A stretch of DNA of 64,000 bases, taken from the NCBI RefSeq assembly GCF_026341775.1, contig NZ_JAPEOB010000001.1, positions 2,170,001 to 2,234,000 of the forward strand. The letters run 5' to 3'. Source of the DNA: Streptomyces sp. NBC_00654 (GTDB taxonomy: Bacteria > Actinomycetota > Actinomycetes > Streptomycetales > Streptomycetaceae). The position numbers and the translations under genes were made by a program. The notes below the pieces were generated by a model. It did no database searches and was not told where the DNA came from. It worked only from the letters and a program-made list of their open reading frames with translations. Below, piece after piece: positions 8,810-18,600 of this stretch (positions are counted from its first letter, which is position 1; each line of letters starts with the position of its first letter).

Positions 8810-9391
8810 TCAGCGCAGGCGGGCCATCAGGGCGTGCTCGACCAGCGTGATGAGCGCGCTCTTGGCGTCGGCGCGGTGGCGGGCGTCCGTCGTGAGGATC
8901 GGGGTATCGGGGCCGATCTGGAGTGCTTCGCGTACTTCGTCGGGGGTGTAGGGCTGGTGTCCGTCGAAGCCGTTGAGGGCGATGACGAAGGGGAGGCCGC
9001 TGTTCTCGAAGTAGTCGACGGCGGGGAAGCAGTCGGCGAGGCGGCGGGTGTCGACGAGGACGACGGCGCCGATGGCGCCGCGGACCAGGTCGTCCCACAT
9101 GAACCAGAACCGGTCCTGTCCGGGGGTGCCGAAGAGGTACAGGATGAGGTCCTGGTCCAGGGTGATGCGGCCGAAGTCCATGGCCACCGTGGTGGTGGTC
9201 TTGTCCCCGGTGTGGGTCAGGTCGTCGATGCCCGCGGAGGCGGACGTCATCACGGCTTCGGTACGCAGCGGATTGATCTCCGAAACGGCACCGACAAACG
9301 TGGTCTTACCCACGCCGAAGCCCCCTGCCACCACGATCTTCGCCGAGGTAGTGGAGCGGGCCGCTCCGCCGCTAGAGCTTGCGAAGTCCAC
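8810..9391 (-). CDS. cvnD: Conservon GTP-binding protein CvnD (conservon proximal to accE)
   Basis: Small Ras/MglA-like GTPase, 193 aa, last gene of a cvnA-B-C-D operon. In conservons it is thought to act at the membrane with the sensor-like CvnA, with CvnB and CvnC as partners. Visible motifs: P-loop GGFGVGKTT (residues 23-31), a switch-II segment FGTPGQ in place of the usual DxxGQ, and NGFDG in place of NKxD, both characteristic of this subfamily. The start overlaps the cvnC end by 20 bp, implying translational coupling. Over 350 bp (8907-9256) the DNA is identical to the paralogue at 14199-14548, while both flanks diverge; this suggests recent gene conversion. By S. coelicolor synteny this would be the Cvn2 member. 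Confidence 0.93.
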   Translation of the reverse strand: MDFASSSGGAARSTTSAKIVVAGGFGVGKTTFVGAVSEINPLRTEAVMTSASAGIDDLTHTGDKTTTTVAMDFGRITLDQDLILYLFGTPGQDRFWFMWDDLVRGAIGAVVLVDTRRLADCFPAVDYFENSGLPFVIALNGFDGHQPYTPDEVREALQIGPDTPILTTDARHRADAKSALITLVEHALMARLR

Positions 9392-10031
9392 TGAGCACCC
9401 TTTCGAGCAGTGTCACATCTGGCTGACCGCCGGCGGCCTCGTCGCCGCCGGGCTGATGGATAGCGACGAGTCCCGCCTCGGCCAGGTCGGCGACGAGGAT
9501 CCGGGCAACGCCGAGGGGGATCGAGAGAAGGGCCGAAATCTCGGCTACCGACTTGATCTCGATGCAGAGCCGGCAGATCCGCTGGTGCTCGGGCAACTGC
9601 CCTTGCAGCCGGGACGGATCGGCCGTGGTGCTGACCAGCGCCTCGATGGCGAGCTGGTATCGCGGCCGGGTCCGGCCGCCTGTCATGGCGTACGGACGGA
9701 CCAGCGGGTTGGGCCCGGAGTGCGCGGCGGGCTCGGGAGCCCGCTGCTGCTGCACCGGCTGAATGCGCGGCTGTTGCGGTTGCTGGGGCTGTGGGGACTG
9801 CTGGGGCCACCCCGAACCCGGGTGCTGCGGGGGCCAGTCGGACCCCTGCGTGCTCCAGGGCTGCTGCTGCGGCTGCCGGTACGGCTGGTGGAACGGCTGC
9901 TGGTACTGCTGGTGGGGCTGCTGCGCACCCTGTCTGCTGGGTGCGGAGGGGAAGTTGAACCGGTTGTCACCGTGCTCACCCGGAACGCGCCGGCCACCGT
10001 CATATGGGTGCCCGTCTGTGGGTGCTGCCAC
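9372..10031 (-). CDS. cvnC: Conservon DUF742 protein CvnC
   Basis: DUF742 protein, third gene of the conservon; 219 aa from GTG 10031, chosen because GGAGGAGG lies 4 bases upstream on the minus strand (an open frame continues to 10079). The first ~115 residues are low complexity, rich in Gln, Pro and Ser. The conserved winged-helix-like DUF742 domain occupies the C-terminal half, beginning near LVRPYAMTGGRTRP and continuing through PLGVARILVADLAE. It probably bridges the roadblock protein and the GTPase; the biochemical role is not settled. It overlaps cvnD by 20 bp and lies 90 bp after cvnB. Confidence 0.9.
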   Translation of the reverse strand: MAAPTDGHPYDGGRRVPGEHGDNRFNFPSAPSRQGAQQPHQQYQQPFHQPYRQPQQQPWSTQGSDWPPQHPGSGWPQQSPQPQQPQQPRIQPVQQQRAPEPAAHSGPNPLVRPYAMTGGRTRPRYQLAIEALVSTTADPSRLQGQLPEHQRICRLCIEIKSVAEISALLSIPLGVARILVADLAEAGLVAIHQPGGDEAAGGQPDVTLLERVLSGLRKL

Positions 10032-10121
10032 GTTTCCTCCTCCGCCTGCCGGTCGCCGATCCCAGTGGGGCCGCGCCACCGCACTTTATGGCGCGGTGGC
10101 GAGAAACGCACTGTCTGTCTA

Positions 10122-10544
10122 CTAGTTAAGAAGACTTCCCTGGAGCTCTGCCCGGAGGTCCGGGGTCAGCACACCCCCCGCGCGGTCGACCAGAAGGGCC
10201 ATTTCGTACCCGACCAGACCGATATCGGCATCCGGGTGGGCGAGGACAGCAAGGGAAGAACCGTCAGAGATGGACATAATGAAGAGGAATCCACGCTCCA
10301 TCTCCACAACGGTCTGGTTCACGGCGCCGCCCTCGAAGATCCGGGAGGCACCCGCGGTCAGCGACGTCAGACCGGAGGCGACGGCCGCCAGCTGGTCGGC
10401 GCGGTCGCGCGGGAATCCCTCGGACATGGCCAGCAGGAGTCCGTCGGCGGAGACCACCACCGTGTGCGACACCCCGGGGGTGTTGTCCACGAAGTTGGTG
10501 ATCAACCAGTTGAGATTCTGCGCCGCCTGGCTCATCGGGCTCAC
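10122..10544 (-). CDS. cvnB: Conservon roadblock/LC7 protein CvnB
   Basis: 140-aa roadblock/LC7 (MglB-like) protein, expected to dimerise and to modulate nucleotide turnover of the partner GTPase CvnD. Start GTG 10544 lies one base after the cvnA stop and is preceded by AGGAG; an internal ATG at 10535 is the alternative. The core includes VVVSADGLLLAMSEGF and the C-terminal helix. It differs from the second conservon copy at only four residues, and 95 bp (10321-10415) are identical in DNA to 15405-15499. Confidence 0.92.
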   Translation of the reverse strand: MSPMSQAAQNLNWLITNFVDNTPGVSHTVVVSADGLLLAMSEGFPRDRADQLAAVASGLTSLTAGASRIFEGGAVNQTVVEMERGFLFIMSISDGSSLAVLAHPDADIGLVGYEMALLVDRAGGVLTPDLRAELQGSLLN

Positions 10545-10545
10545 A

Positions 10546-13500
10546 CTAACGCTCCTGGTTGTAGGTATTACTTGTGTCCGACCCCGCGCTGCGTCCCCGC
10601 TGGATGCCGCGTCGCAGGTTGCTCAACCTGCCACGGACGTCCTCGGGGGCGCGGGAGACCTGTGGGCCGCCCTGCTGGGTCTGCTCCGCCGTGCCCTCGA
10701 CCAGATTGGCCTTGGGTACACGCCGGGGAAGACCGGAAGGGGTGATCCCGCCCGCCTTCGGTTCACGGAGCTTCTCGGCCCGCTCCCAGCGCTCGTCGTT
10801 CGTCGAGCGCCAGTCGTCCGGGCCGTCCCCGTCCGCCTGCGCGGCCTGCTGCTGCTCCTGCGGCGGCTGCGACTGCGGCTGTTCCTGCTGCGGCTGCGGC
10901 TGCTGTCGGGCTGCGACGGGCTGACCGTTTCCGCGGCCGGTGGGCTGCCAGTGCTGCTGGCCTCCCCGGCGCGGCAGACCGGCTTCGGTCAGCTCGTGGC
11001 CGTCGTCCGGAGCAGACCCCGGACGATCGAAGCCTACGCGCTCCCGAGGTTCCGCGGGGGCGCTGGGAAGAGATTCCGCTTCGAGCTGGGCAACCGGCTC
11101 ATAAGTGCCCTGGTACCCACTCTGATCAGGCCAGTCATCCTGGTGGGGCTGGTCGTTCCCGGAGCCGTACGGAGTCGCATATGCCGCCTCCGCATAGCCT
11201 TCCTGCGGGGACGGGTGGAGCTGCCGCGCCTGGCGCGGGTAGCCGTCCCCGGTGCCGTACGGCTCGTAGGGGCTCTCGTGGGAGCCCTCCTCGTAGCCCT
11301 GCCGGCCCGGCTCCTGCGCGTACTGCTCCGGCGCGTACGGCCCCTGGGGGTACGGCTCGTGGCCGTACGGGTCCCGGCCGTACTGCCCCTGGCCGTACGG
11401 GTCCTGCGCGTACGGCTGCTGGTCCTGGCCCTGCGGCTGCTGGGACTCCAGCGCGGCCCGGCGCTCCTCCCGCATCAGCGAGCGGTTGACCGGGTCCAGC
11501 CGCTCCGGGTCCGCCGGTGTCTCGTACCGGGAATCGTCGAAGCCGAGCTCGGCCGCCGTACGGATCTGCGGCTGCTGCGGGGCGGACGGGAAGGACTGCT
11601 GCTCGGGGATGATCGAGGAGACGGTGAAGTCGCCCTGCGCGGCTCCGGGTTCGCCGCCGCCACCGTGGGTGATGGCATCCGGGAGCATGACCAGCGAGGT
11701 GGTCCCGGCCTGCTCCCCCGAGGGGCGCAGCTGGACCCGGATGCCGTGCCGGTCGGAGAGCCGGCCGACCACGAACAGGCCCATGCGCTGGGACACCGCG
11801 GCGTCCACGGTCGGCGGGTTGGCCAGCTTGTGGTTGATGTCCGCGAAGTCCTCGGGGGTGAGACCGATCCCCTTGTCGTGGATCTCGACCATCACCCGGC
11901 CGTCCGGCAGCCGGGTCGCGTTGACGCGGACCTTGGTCTGCGGCGAGGAGAACGTGGTGGCGTTCTCCAGCAGCTCCGCCAGCAGGTGCACCAGGTCGGT
12001 GACGGCCTGGCCGTGGATCTCGCTCTCGGGTACGCCGGTGAGCTCGATGCGCTCGTAGGACTCCACCTCGGAGGAGGCCGCCCGCAGCACGTCGACCAGG
12101 GGTACCGGCTGGTTCCAGCGGCGGCCGGGCTCCTCGCCCGCGAGGACGAGGAGGTTCTCGCCGTTGCGGCGCATCCGGGTCGCCAGGTGGTCCAGCTTGA
12201 ACAGGCTCTCCAGCTGGTCCGGGTCGGCCTCGCTGTTCTCCAGGCCGGTGATGAGGGTCAGCTGGCCCTCGATGAGCGACTGGTTGCGGCGCGAGAGGTT
12301 GGTGAAGATCGCGTTGACGTTGCCCCGCAGCATGGCCTGCTCGGCGGCGAGCCGGACGGCCTCGCGGTGCACCTGGTCGAAGGCCCGGGCGACCTCGCCG
12401 ATCTCGTCCTGGGTGTTGACCGGGATCGGCTGGACCCGGGTGTCGACCCGGCCGGGATCGGTCCGCGACAGCTGGTCGACCAGCATCGGCAGCCGCTGTT
12501 CGGCGATGGCGAAGGCGGCGGTACGCAGCCGGCGCATCGAGCGGCTCATCTGCCGGGCCATGAGCCCGGCCAGCACGAAGGCGGCCAGCAGCGCGACGAC
12601 CACGACGGCGCCGTTGACGATGGCATCCCTCTTCGCCCCGGCGGAGATGTCCGCCGCCTCGGTCACGGCCTTGTCGACCAGCTCGTCCTCGACCGTGGCG
12701 TAGCCCTCGAACTTGGCCGTGGCGGCCGCCATCCAGGTCTCGGGGGTGATCCCCTTCGCCTTCAGCTTCTCGGGGGTCCGGCCCCGGCCGATCTCCTCGG
12801 CCATGCCGTCGAAGACCGATCCGTCGATGCTCGGCGGCGCCACGAACGGCTTGCCCGCCGCCTTCGCCTCGGCCTCGGCGGTCCTGATCTGCCTGGCGCC
12901 CTCGGCGGCCTTGCCCGCCATGACCTCCTTGAGCCGGTCCACATCCGCCTGGGTGCCGCCCGAGTTGAACTCGCCGAGCGCGATCTGCTCCAGATAGTTG
13001 TACGAGCCGAAGGCCGTGACCTGCTCGTCGAACGTGCCGGGACGCTGGCTGGGACGTACCAGCAGATGCATGCCGATGGAGCGCTGAAGCGATTCTGCAG
13101 CCTTGGCCAGCTCGACCGCGTAGACGGTGCGGCCGTAGCTGGTGATGTTGCCGGTACCGAGTCCGAGCTCGTTGGAGAACTCCATCAGCGAGTGCTGGAC
13201 CTGGGTGTAGCCCTCTTCGGTCTTCACCGGGTCCAGCGCCTCGGAATAGGCGGCCTTGCGCAGCCCGGGGAGTTTGGGCTCCTCGGCCTTGAAGAGCTTG
13301 AGACGACGCTCCAGGCCCTGCTTCGCGGGCATGTCCTTCACGGCGGCGTCGAACTTCGTCCGGGCGTCCTCCGTGGTGGCACGGGCCTCTTCGACGACGG
13401 CCGCGGAGCGCTCGTCGGACAGCAGCGGCTGCGCGGTGAGGTCGCGCTCGTTGAGCAGCGCCTGCCCGTAGTCCGAGGCCGCGCGCACGATCAGCGCGGT

Positions 13501-13755
13501 CTTCTCGGCGTCCTGCGCCTCGCTCCAGGTGTCGACCGACTCCCTCACCTGGAAGCCGCCCATGACCAGGCCGACGAGTACGGGGATGAGGAGGATCGCG
13601 TTCAGCCGGGTGGCCACCCGCCAGTTGCGCGGGGCCAGCCGGCTGGTGCTGCCGACCGGCTCGGGAGCGGTCGCGGGCGCCGCCGCGGCACGCGGCGGCG
13701 GGGTGAAGTTCCCCCGCTCGGGCTGCGCCGCGGAGCCCTCGTTGCTTCGCCTCAC
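10546..13755 (-). CDS. cvnA: Conservon sensor histidine-kinase-like protein CvnA with NIT-type sensor
   Basis: Membrane sensor of the conservon, about 1,069 aa from GTG 13755 (a GTG at 13782 is also open). A first membrane segment follows the LAPRNWRVATRL stretch. A large extracytoplasmic region resembles nitrate/nitrite-sensing (NIT) domains, then come a second membrane segment and a HAMP-like linker. A HATPase domain has N box ELLENATTF and G1 box HDKGIGLTPED. The C-terminal third is a long disordered tail rich in Gln, Pro, Tyr and Gly, ending in the conserved GLPRRVPKANLVEGT and LSNLRRGIQRGR segments found at the end of both CvnA copies. The ligand is unknown. It is the first gene of the operon, so its promoter lies in 13756-13920. 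Confidence 0.92.
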   Translation of the reverse strand: MRRSNEGSAAQPERGNFTPPPRAAAAPATAPEPVGSTSRLAPRNWRVATRLNAILLIPVLVGLVMGGFQVRESVDTWSEAQDAEKTALIVRAASDYGQALLNERDLTAQPLLSDERSAAVVEEARATTEDARTKFDAAVKDMPAKQGLERRLKLFKAEEPKLPGLRKAAYSEALDPVKTEEGYTQVQHSLMEFSNELGLGTGNITSYGRTVYAVELAKAAESLQRSIGMHLLVRPSQRPGTFDEQVTAFGSYNYLEQIALGEFNSGGTQADVDRLKEVMAGKAAEGARQIRTAEAEAKAAGKPFVAPPSIDGSVFDGMAEEIGRGRTPEKLKAKGITPETWMAAATAKFEGYATVEDELVDKAVTEAADISAGAKRDAIVNGAVVVVALLAAFVLAGLMARQMSRSMRRLRTAAFAIAEQRLPMLVDQLSRTDPGRVDTRVQPIPVNTQDEIGEVARAFDQVHREAVRLAAEQAMLRGNVNAIFTNLSRRNQSLIEGQLTLITGLENSEADPDQLESLFKLDHLATRMRRNGENLLVLAGEEPGRRWNQPVPLVDVLRAASSEVESYERIELTGVPESEIHGQAVTDLVHLLAELLENATTFSSPQTKVRVNATRLPDGRVMVEIHDKGIGLTPEDFADINHKLANPPTVDAAVSQRMGLFVVGRLSDRHGIRVQLRPSGEQAGTTSLVMLPDAITHGGGGEPGAAQGDFTVSSIIPEQQSFPSAPQQPQIRTAAELGFDDSRYETPADPERLDPVNRSLMREERRAALESQQPQGQDQQPYAQDPYGQGQYGRDPYGHEPYPQGPYAPEQYAQEPGRQGYEEGSHESPYEPYGTGDGYPRQARQLHPSPQEGYAEAAYATPYGSGNDQPHQDDWPDQSGYQGTYEPVAQLEAESLPSAPAEPRERVGFDRPGSAPDDGHELTEAGLPRRGGQQHWQPTGRGNGQPVAARQQPQPQQEQPQSQPPQEQQQAAQADGDGPDDWRSTNDERWERAEKLREPKAGGITPSGLPRRVPKANLVEGTAEQTQQGGPQVSRAPEDVRGRLSNLRRGIQRGRSAGSDTSNTYNQER

Positions 13756-13922
13756 TGACCAACAACCTCTCGGCGTCGGCACCCACGTTGTGCCGGATTT
13801 CGTTCAGGGCCGTACTACTCGGTAGTTCGTCGCATTGCAGCACGGGGACCGGCCACGTTCCAAACACTCGGAATCGGCCATTCCGAGTGGTCCAGGCCTC
13901 AGATAAAACGGGCATAAAGAGC

Positions 13923-13946
13923 GAGCCCCGTCAAAAGGCGGGGCTC
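13923..13946 (-). terminator. Hairpin between the two conservons
   Basis: 8-bp perfect stem GAGCCCCG (13923-13930) with CGGGGCTC (13939-13946). It lies downstream of the second conservon on its reading strand and just upstream of the first cvnA promoter region, so it probably insulates the operons. Confidence 0.6.
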
Positions 13947-14020
13947 ATGTGAGCGCAGTGGCACCGGTCGGATGCGTCGGGTGTTGTTTCGTGGGCAATT
14001 CTCTGTCGAAACGTTATGAA

Positions 14021-14062
14021 CGCGGGGGCGGATCGTGTCAAAGGACACAGGTCGCCCCCGCG
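14021..14062 (-). terminator. Terminator of the second conservon operon
   Basis: Compound hairpin: 10-bp perfect outer stem (14021-14030 with 14053-14062) and 5-bp inner stem GTGTC/GACAC (14035-14039 with 14044-14048), 40 bp past the cvnD stop at 14102. With the hairpin at 13923-13946 it accounts for most of the 346-bp gap; the rest should hold the promoter of the downstream cvnA. Confidence 0.8.
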
Positions 14063-14101
14063 TGACTACAGCAACTTCCGTATGCGGTTAACGACTTACG
14101 T

Positions 14102-14683
14102 CTACTTCAGGCGGGCCATCAGGGCGTGCTCGACCAGGGTGATCAGACCGCTCTTGGCGTCGGCGCGGTGGCGGGCGTCCGTCGTGATGATGGGCGCGTC
14201 GGGGCCGATCTGGAGTGCTTCGCGTACTTCGTCGGGGGTGTAGGGCTGGTGTCCGTCGAAGCCGTTGAGGGCGATGACGAAGGGGAGGCCGCTGTTCTCG
14301 AAGTAGTCGACGGCGGGGAAGCAGTCGGCGAGGCGGCGGGTGTCGACGAGGACGACGGCGCCGATGGCGCCGCGGACCAGGTCGTCCCACATGAACCAGA
14401 ACCGGTCCTGTCCGGGGGTGCCGAAGAGGTACAGGATGAGGTCCTGGTCCAGGGTGATGCGGCCGAAGTCCATGGCCACCGTGGTGGTGGTCTTGTCCCC
14501 GGTGTGGGTCAGGTCGTCGATGCCCGCGGAGGCGGACGTCATCACGGCCTCGGTGCGCAGCGGGTTGATCTCCGAAACGGCTCCGACGAACGTGGTCTTG
14601 CCCACGCCGAAACCGCCCGCCACCACGATCTTCGCCGAGGTGGTGGCACGGCCCGTACCGCCGTTAGAGCTTGCGAAGTCCAC
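14102..14683 (-). CDS. cvnD: Conservon GTP-binding protein CvnD (second conservon)
   Basis: 193-aa GTPase paralogous to the protein at 8810-9391; only the first ~15 residues and about four C-terminal positions differ. It has the same P-loop GGFGVGKTT and the same atypical FGTPGQ and NGFDG motifs. Bases 14199-14548 are identical to 8907-9256 at every codon position, although the neighbouring cvnC and cvnA genes have diverged strongly. That pattern fits gene conversion or strong selection for an interchangeable GTPase. It overlaps cvnC by 20 bp. By synteny it corresponds to the Cvn1 member in S. coelicolor. Confidence 0.93.
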   Translation of the reverse strand: MDFASSNGGTGRATTSAKIVVAGGFGVGKTTFVGAVSEINPLRTEAVMTSASAGIDDLTHTGDKTTTTVAMDFGRITLDQDLILYLFGTPGQDRFWFMWDDLVRGAIGAVVLVDTRRLADCFPAVDYFENSGLPFVIALNGFDGHQPYTPDEVREALQIGPDAPIITTDARHRADAKSGLITLVEHALMARLK

Positions 14684-15071
14684 TGAGCACCCTTTCGAGC
14701 AGTGTCACATCCGGCGCGCCGCCGGCCTCTCCATTACCCGGCTGGTGGATGGCCACCATGCCGGCTTCCGCCAGGTCCGCGACAAGGATCCGGGCCACAC
14801 CGAGCGGCATGGACAGCAGCGCCGACACCTCGGCCACCGACTTGACCTCACGGCACAGGTGGCAGATCCGCTGGTGCTCGGGGAGCAGCGTTCCCAGATG
14901 CGCCGGGTCGGCCGTGGTGCTGACCAGTGCCTCTATGGCGAGCTGGTAGCGCGGCCGGGTCCGGCCACCGGTCATGGCGTACGGACGTACCAGCGGCTGG
15001 TCGCCTTCACCGTCGTACGACGCGTGATGCAGTGCGCCGTACGGATCGTGTGAGGCGGGTGGCGGGGTCAT
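14664..15071 (-). CDS. cvnC: Conservon DUF742 protein CvnC (second conservon)
   Basis: 135-aa DUF742 protein. ATG 15071 has GGAGG 4 bases upstream. Unlike the 219-aa paralogue it lacks the long Gln/Pro-rich N-terminal extension and begins almost directly at the domain (LVRPYAMTGG, PLGVARILVADLAE). A Cys pair (HLCREVK region) sits where the paralogue has RLCIEIK. It overlaps cvnD by 20 bp and follows cvnB after 134 bp. Confidence 0.9.
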   Translation of the reverse strand: MTPPPASHDPYGALHHASYDGEGDQPLVRPYAMTGGRTRPRYQLAIEALVSTTADPAHLGTLLPEHQRICHLCREVKSVAEVSALLSMPLGVARILVADLAEAGMVAIHQPGNGEAGGAPDVTLLERVLSGLRKL

Positions 15072-15205
15072 GAATCCTCCGGGCGTGACGACAGGGGGTC
15101 AGCCTGCTGTCGGATGGGGCCGGTGAGGGGGCTGTGGCGGCCGGACGGGTGAGGGTTGTGGGAAGTACCTGAGGGGATCGTGTCTGGAATCCGCTGCATG
15201 GCCGC

Positions 15206-15628
15206 CTAGTGGAGCAGACTGCCCTGGAGCTCGGCGCGGAGGTCGGGCGTGAGGACGGTACCCGCGCGGTCGACCAGGAGGGCCATCTCGTACCCGACCA
15301 GACCGATGTCGGCGTCCGGGTGGGCGAGAACGGCCAGTGAGGAACCGTCCGAGATGGACATCAGGAAGAGGAATCCGCGCTCCATCTCCACCACCGTCTG
15401 ACTGACGGCGCCGCCCTCGAAGATCCGGGAGGCACCCGCGGTCAGCGACGTCAGACCGGAGGCGACGGCCGCCAGCTGGTCGGCGCGGTCGCGCGGGAAA
15501 CCCTCCGACATCGCGAGCAGCAGTCCATCGGCGGAGACCACCACCGTGTGGGACACCCCTGGGGTGTTGTCCACGAAGTTGGTGATCAGCCAGTTCAGAT
15601 TCTGCGCGGCCTGACTCATGGGGCTCAA
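15206..15628 (-). CDS. cvnB: Conservon roadblock/LC7 protein CvnB (second conservon)
   Basis: 140-aa roadblock/LC7 protein, 136 of 140 residues identical to the copy at 10122-10544. The likely start is TTG 15628, directly after the cvnA stop with AGGAG 6 bases upstream; the paralogue has GTG at the same place. ATG 15619, three codons in, is the alternative but is further from the SD. Predicted role: homodimer acting on CvnD, in the MglB-MglA manner. Confidence 0.92.
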   Translation of the reverse strand: MSPMSQAAQNLNWLITNFVDNTPGVSHTVVVSADGLLLAMSEGFPRDRADQLAAVASGLTSLTAGASRIFEGGAVSQTVVEMERGFLFLMSISDGSSLAVLAHPDADIGLVGYEMALLVDRAGTVLTPDLRAELQGSLLH

Positions 15629-18600
15629 CTAACGCTCCTGCTGGTGAGTGGGGCCGAGTTGGAAACTGCCGGTCGACTGGCCGTTGTTGGCCTGCCGACC
15701 CTGCTGGATGCCCCGGCGGAGATTGGTCAGACGCCCGCGCACGTCATCGGGCGCACGCGAAACCTGAGGTCCGGTCTGGTGATTCTGCTGCTGAGCGGTG
15801 CCCGGCACCAAATTGGCACGCGGGACACGGCGAGGAAGTCCGGAGGTGGTGACTCCGCCCGCCGCGGGCTTCTTGACCCGTTCGGCCTGCCGGACGAGTT
15901 CGTCGTTGGGTGAGGGGCGCCAGGAACCGGTGGCGCCGTTGTCGGCACCCTCACGCCGGGGCATGGGAGGAACAGGGCCCCCGGCGTCCGGAGCTGCGGG
16001 TGCCTGCGGCTCGGCGGCGGGCTGCTGCTGGCCGCCCTGCTGCGGGCCGTGGAACCAGTTCGTCTCCAGCGTGTCGTACAGCGGCGTACGTCCGTCCCCC
16101 GGACCGGCCGGCGGCAGCGCCTCCGGCTGCGGCTGCTGCGGCAGCATCGGACGGTGCGGTGCCTCACCGGCGGGAGCCGCCGACGGACGCGGTACGCCGA
16201 AGTCGCTGTCGTCCCCGCCGCGCTGACGCGGCGCGGGCAGTCCCTGCTCCGGCGGGCGCGGCGCGTTGAAGTCCGGGCGGGCGAACTGCGCGGTGCTCGC
16301 CGGGTCCTGGCCCAGCGGCGCCTGCGGGAACTGCGGTGCCTGGGGCGACTGCGGTGCCGAGAAGTCCGGGCGGGCGAACTCGGAGGTGGCGCCCGGTCCC
16401 TGCCGGTCGTCCATCGAGGGCCGCCGGGCGAGCGGCGCGTCGAACGGCTGGTTCCGGCCCGGTCCGGCGTTCGGGCCGGTCGGCCGCGCGAACTGGCCGG
16501 TGGTCTCGGGCTCCTCGTGGCCGCGCGGCGCGTCCAGCGGGTTGCGCCGCGGCGCTCCCTGCTCCTCGACGCCCCAGCTGGTGGCCTGCGGGCGCTGCGG
16601 CTGCGGGTTGCCCCCGGGCAGCTCGGCACGCGGACCGCCGGGCGGCGGCAGCTGACGGCCGGGGCCGCCGGGCTGCTGGAGGCCGCCCTGGCCGCCGGGA
16701 CCGTTCTGCTCCTGGCGGGACTGCTGGGACTGCTGGGGCTGGGGCGCGTTCGGACCGTTCTGGCCCTGCTGCGCGAACGGGTCCTGCGCGAACGGGTCCT
16801 GGCCGAAGGCGTCCTGCTGGGCGAACTGGCCCTGCCGGGCGTTCGGGCCCTGCGGAGCCGGACCGCCGTGGCCGAACAGGTTGGGCTGACCCGATTCCGT
16901 ACGGCCGGGGTTCTCGCCCTGGTTGCCGCGGGCGCCCAGCCGGGCCCCGCCGCCGAAGGCGCTGGAGAGGCCGCCGCCGTGACGCTGCGGCTCCGGGCGC
17001 GGGAAGTCCTGCGGACCGCCCTGCGGAGCCTGGTTCGGCCGGCCGGGGCTCTGCGGCCCGTTGTTCTGCTGGTCGGCGTTGTGCTGGGGCTGCGGCTGGC
17101 GCGGCCCGGTGTCGCGCGAGGGCAGCGCGGCCCGCGGGCCGGAGCCCGCGCCGACCTGTCCGCGCGGGGTGCCGGGACCGGCCCCGAGCCCCTTCGCGGG
17201 CGGGGCGGAAGGACCGCCGCCGAGGCCCGGACGCTGGGCGTTGCCCGCACCGTTGCCCGGACCCGCGCCGGCCAGCAGGCCGCCGGGGGCGCCGGAGTGC
17301 TGGCCGGGTCCCTGCTTGGGCACCGGCTGCTTGCCGCCGTGCGCGACATCGACGGGCAGCATGACCAGCGCGGTCGTACCGCCGGAGTCGGAGGGCCGCA
17401 GCTGGATCCGGATGCCGTGACGCAGGGACAGCCGGCCGACCACGAACAGGCCCATGCGGCGGGAGACCGAGACATCCACGGTGGGCGGAGCGGCGAGCCG
17501 CTCGTTGATCGCGGCGAGGTCCTCGGGGGAGAGGCCGATACCGGTGTCGTGGATCTCGACGAGCACCCGCCCGTCGGGCAGCGCGTGACCGGTGACCCGG
17601 ACCTTCGTCTGCGGCGAGGAGAACGACGTGGCGTTCTCCAGCAGTTCGGCGAGCAGGTGCACGAGGTCGTTGACGACGCGGCCCGCGACCTCGGTGGCGG
17701 GCACCGCGGCCAGTTCGATGCGCTCGTACTGCTCCACCTCGGAGGCGGCGGCGCGGAGCACGTCGACCAGCGGCACCGGGCGGGTCCACCGGCGGCCGGG
17801 CTCCTCACCGGCGAGGACCAGCAGGTTCTCACCGTTACGGCGCATGCGGGTGGCGAGGTGGTCGAGCTTGAAGAGGGAGGACAGCTGGTCCGGGTCGGCC
17901 TCGCGCGACTCCAGCTCGGAGATGAGCGAGAGCTGACGCTGGATGAGGCCCTGCGAACGGCGCGAGAGGTTGGTGAACATCGCGTTGACGTTGCCCCGCA
18001 GCAGGGCCTGTTCGGCGGCGAGCCGGACGGCCTCGCGGTGCACGTCGTCGAAGGCCGCGGCCACCTGGCCGATCTCGTCCCGGGAGTGCACACCGACCGA
18101 CTCGACGGAGGTGTCGACATCCTGCGGGTCGGTCTCGGAGAGCTGCTTGACGAGCTCGGGCAGCCGGTCCTGCGCAACACGCGTAGCGGTGTCCTGGAGG
18201 CGCCGCAGCGAGCGGATCATGGACCGCGCCACGACGAAGGCGCCGACCAGCGAGACACCGAGCACGAGCAGGATGACCGCACCGTTGACGATCGCCTCGC
18301 GCTGCGAGGCCTCGCGCAGCTCACGGGCCTTGGCCTCCATGTCGCTGAGGAGGGTGGCCTCGATCGTCTGCATCGCGTTGATCTTGGTGGAGCTCTGGTC
18401 GTACCAGTCGAGGTACGAGCGGACCTTGGTCCCCTCGATGCCGGACGTGGTGTCCAGGACCCGCTTGGCGTACATGTTCGCGGCGTTGATCTCGGGGTTG
18501 CCGTTGTCCAGCGGCGCCGTCAGTTCGGCGGCGCTGTCGCCGGTGGTCCCGTAGATCGTGTTGAACGACGTGAGGGCGCGGGATTCCTTCGCGAGCGCGT

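Noticed and set aside
10270..13758. 1,162-aa plus-strand frame opposite cvnA
   Set aside because: Mirror frame of a long high-GC gene; the minus-strand protein has clear HATPase and sensor domains.
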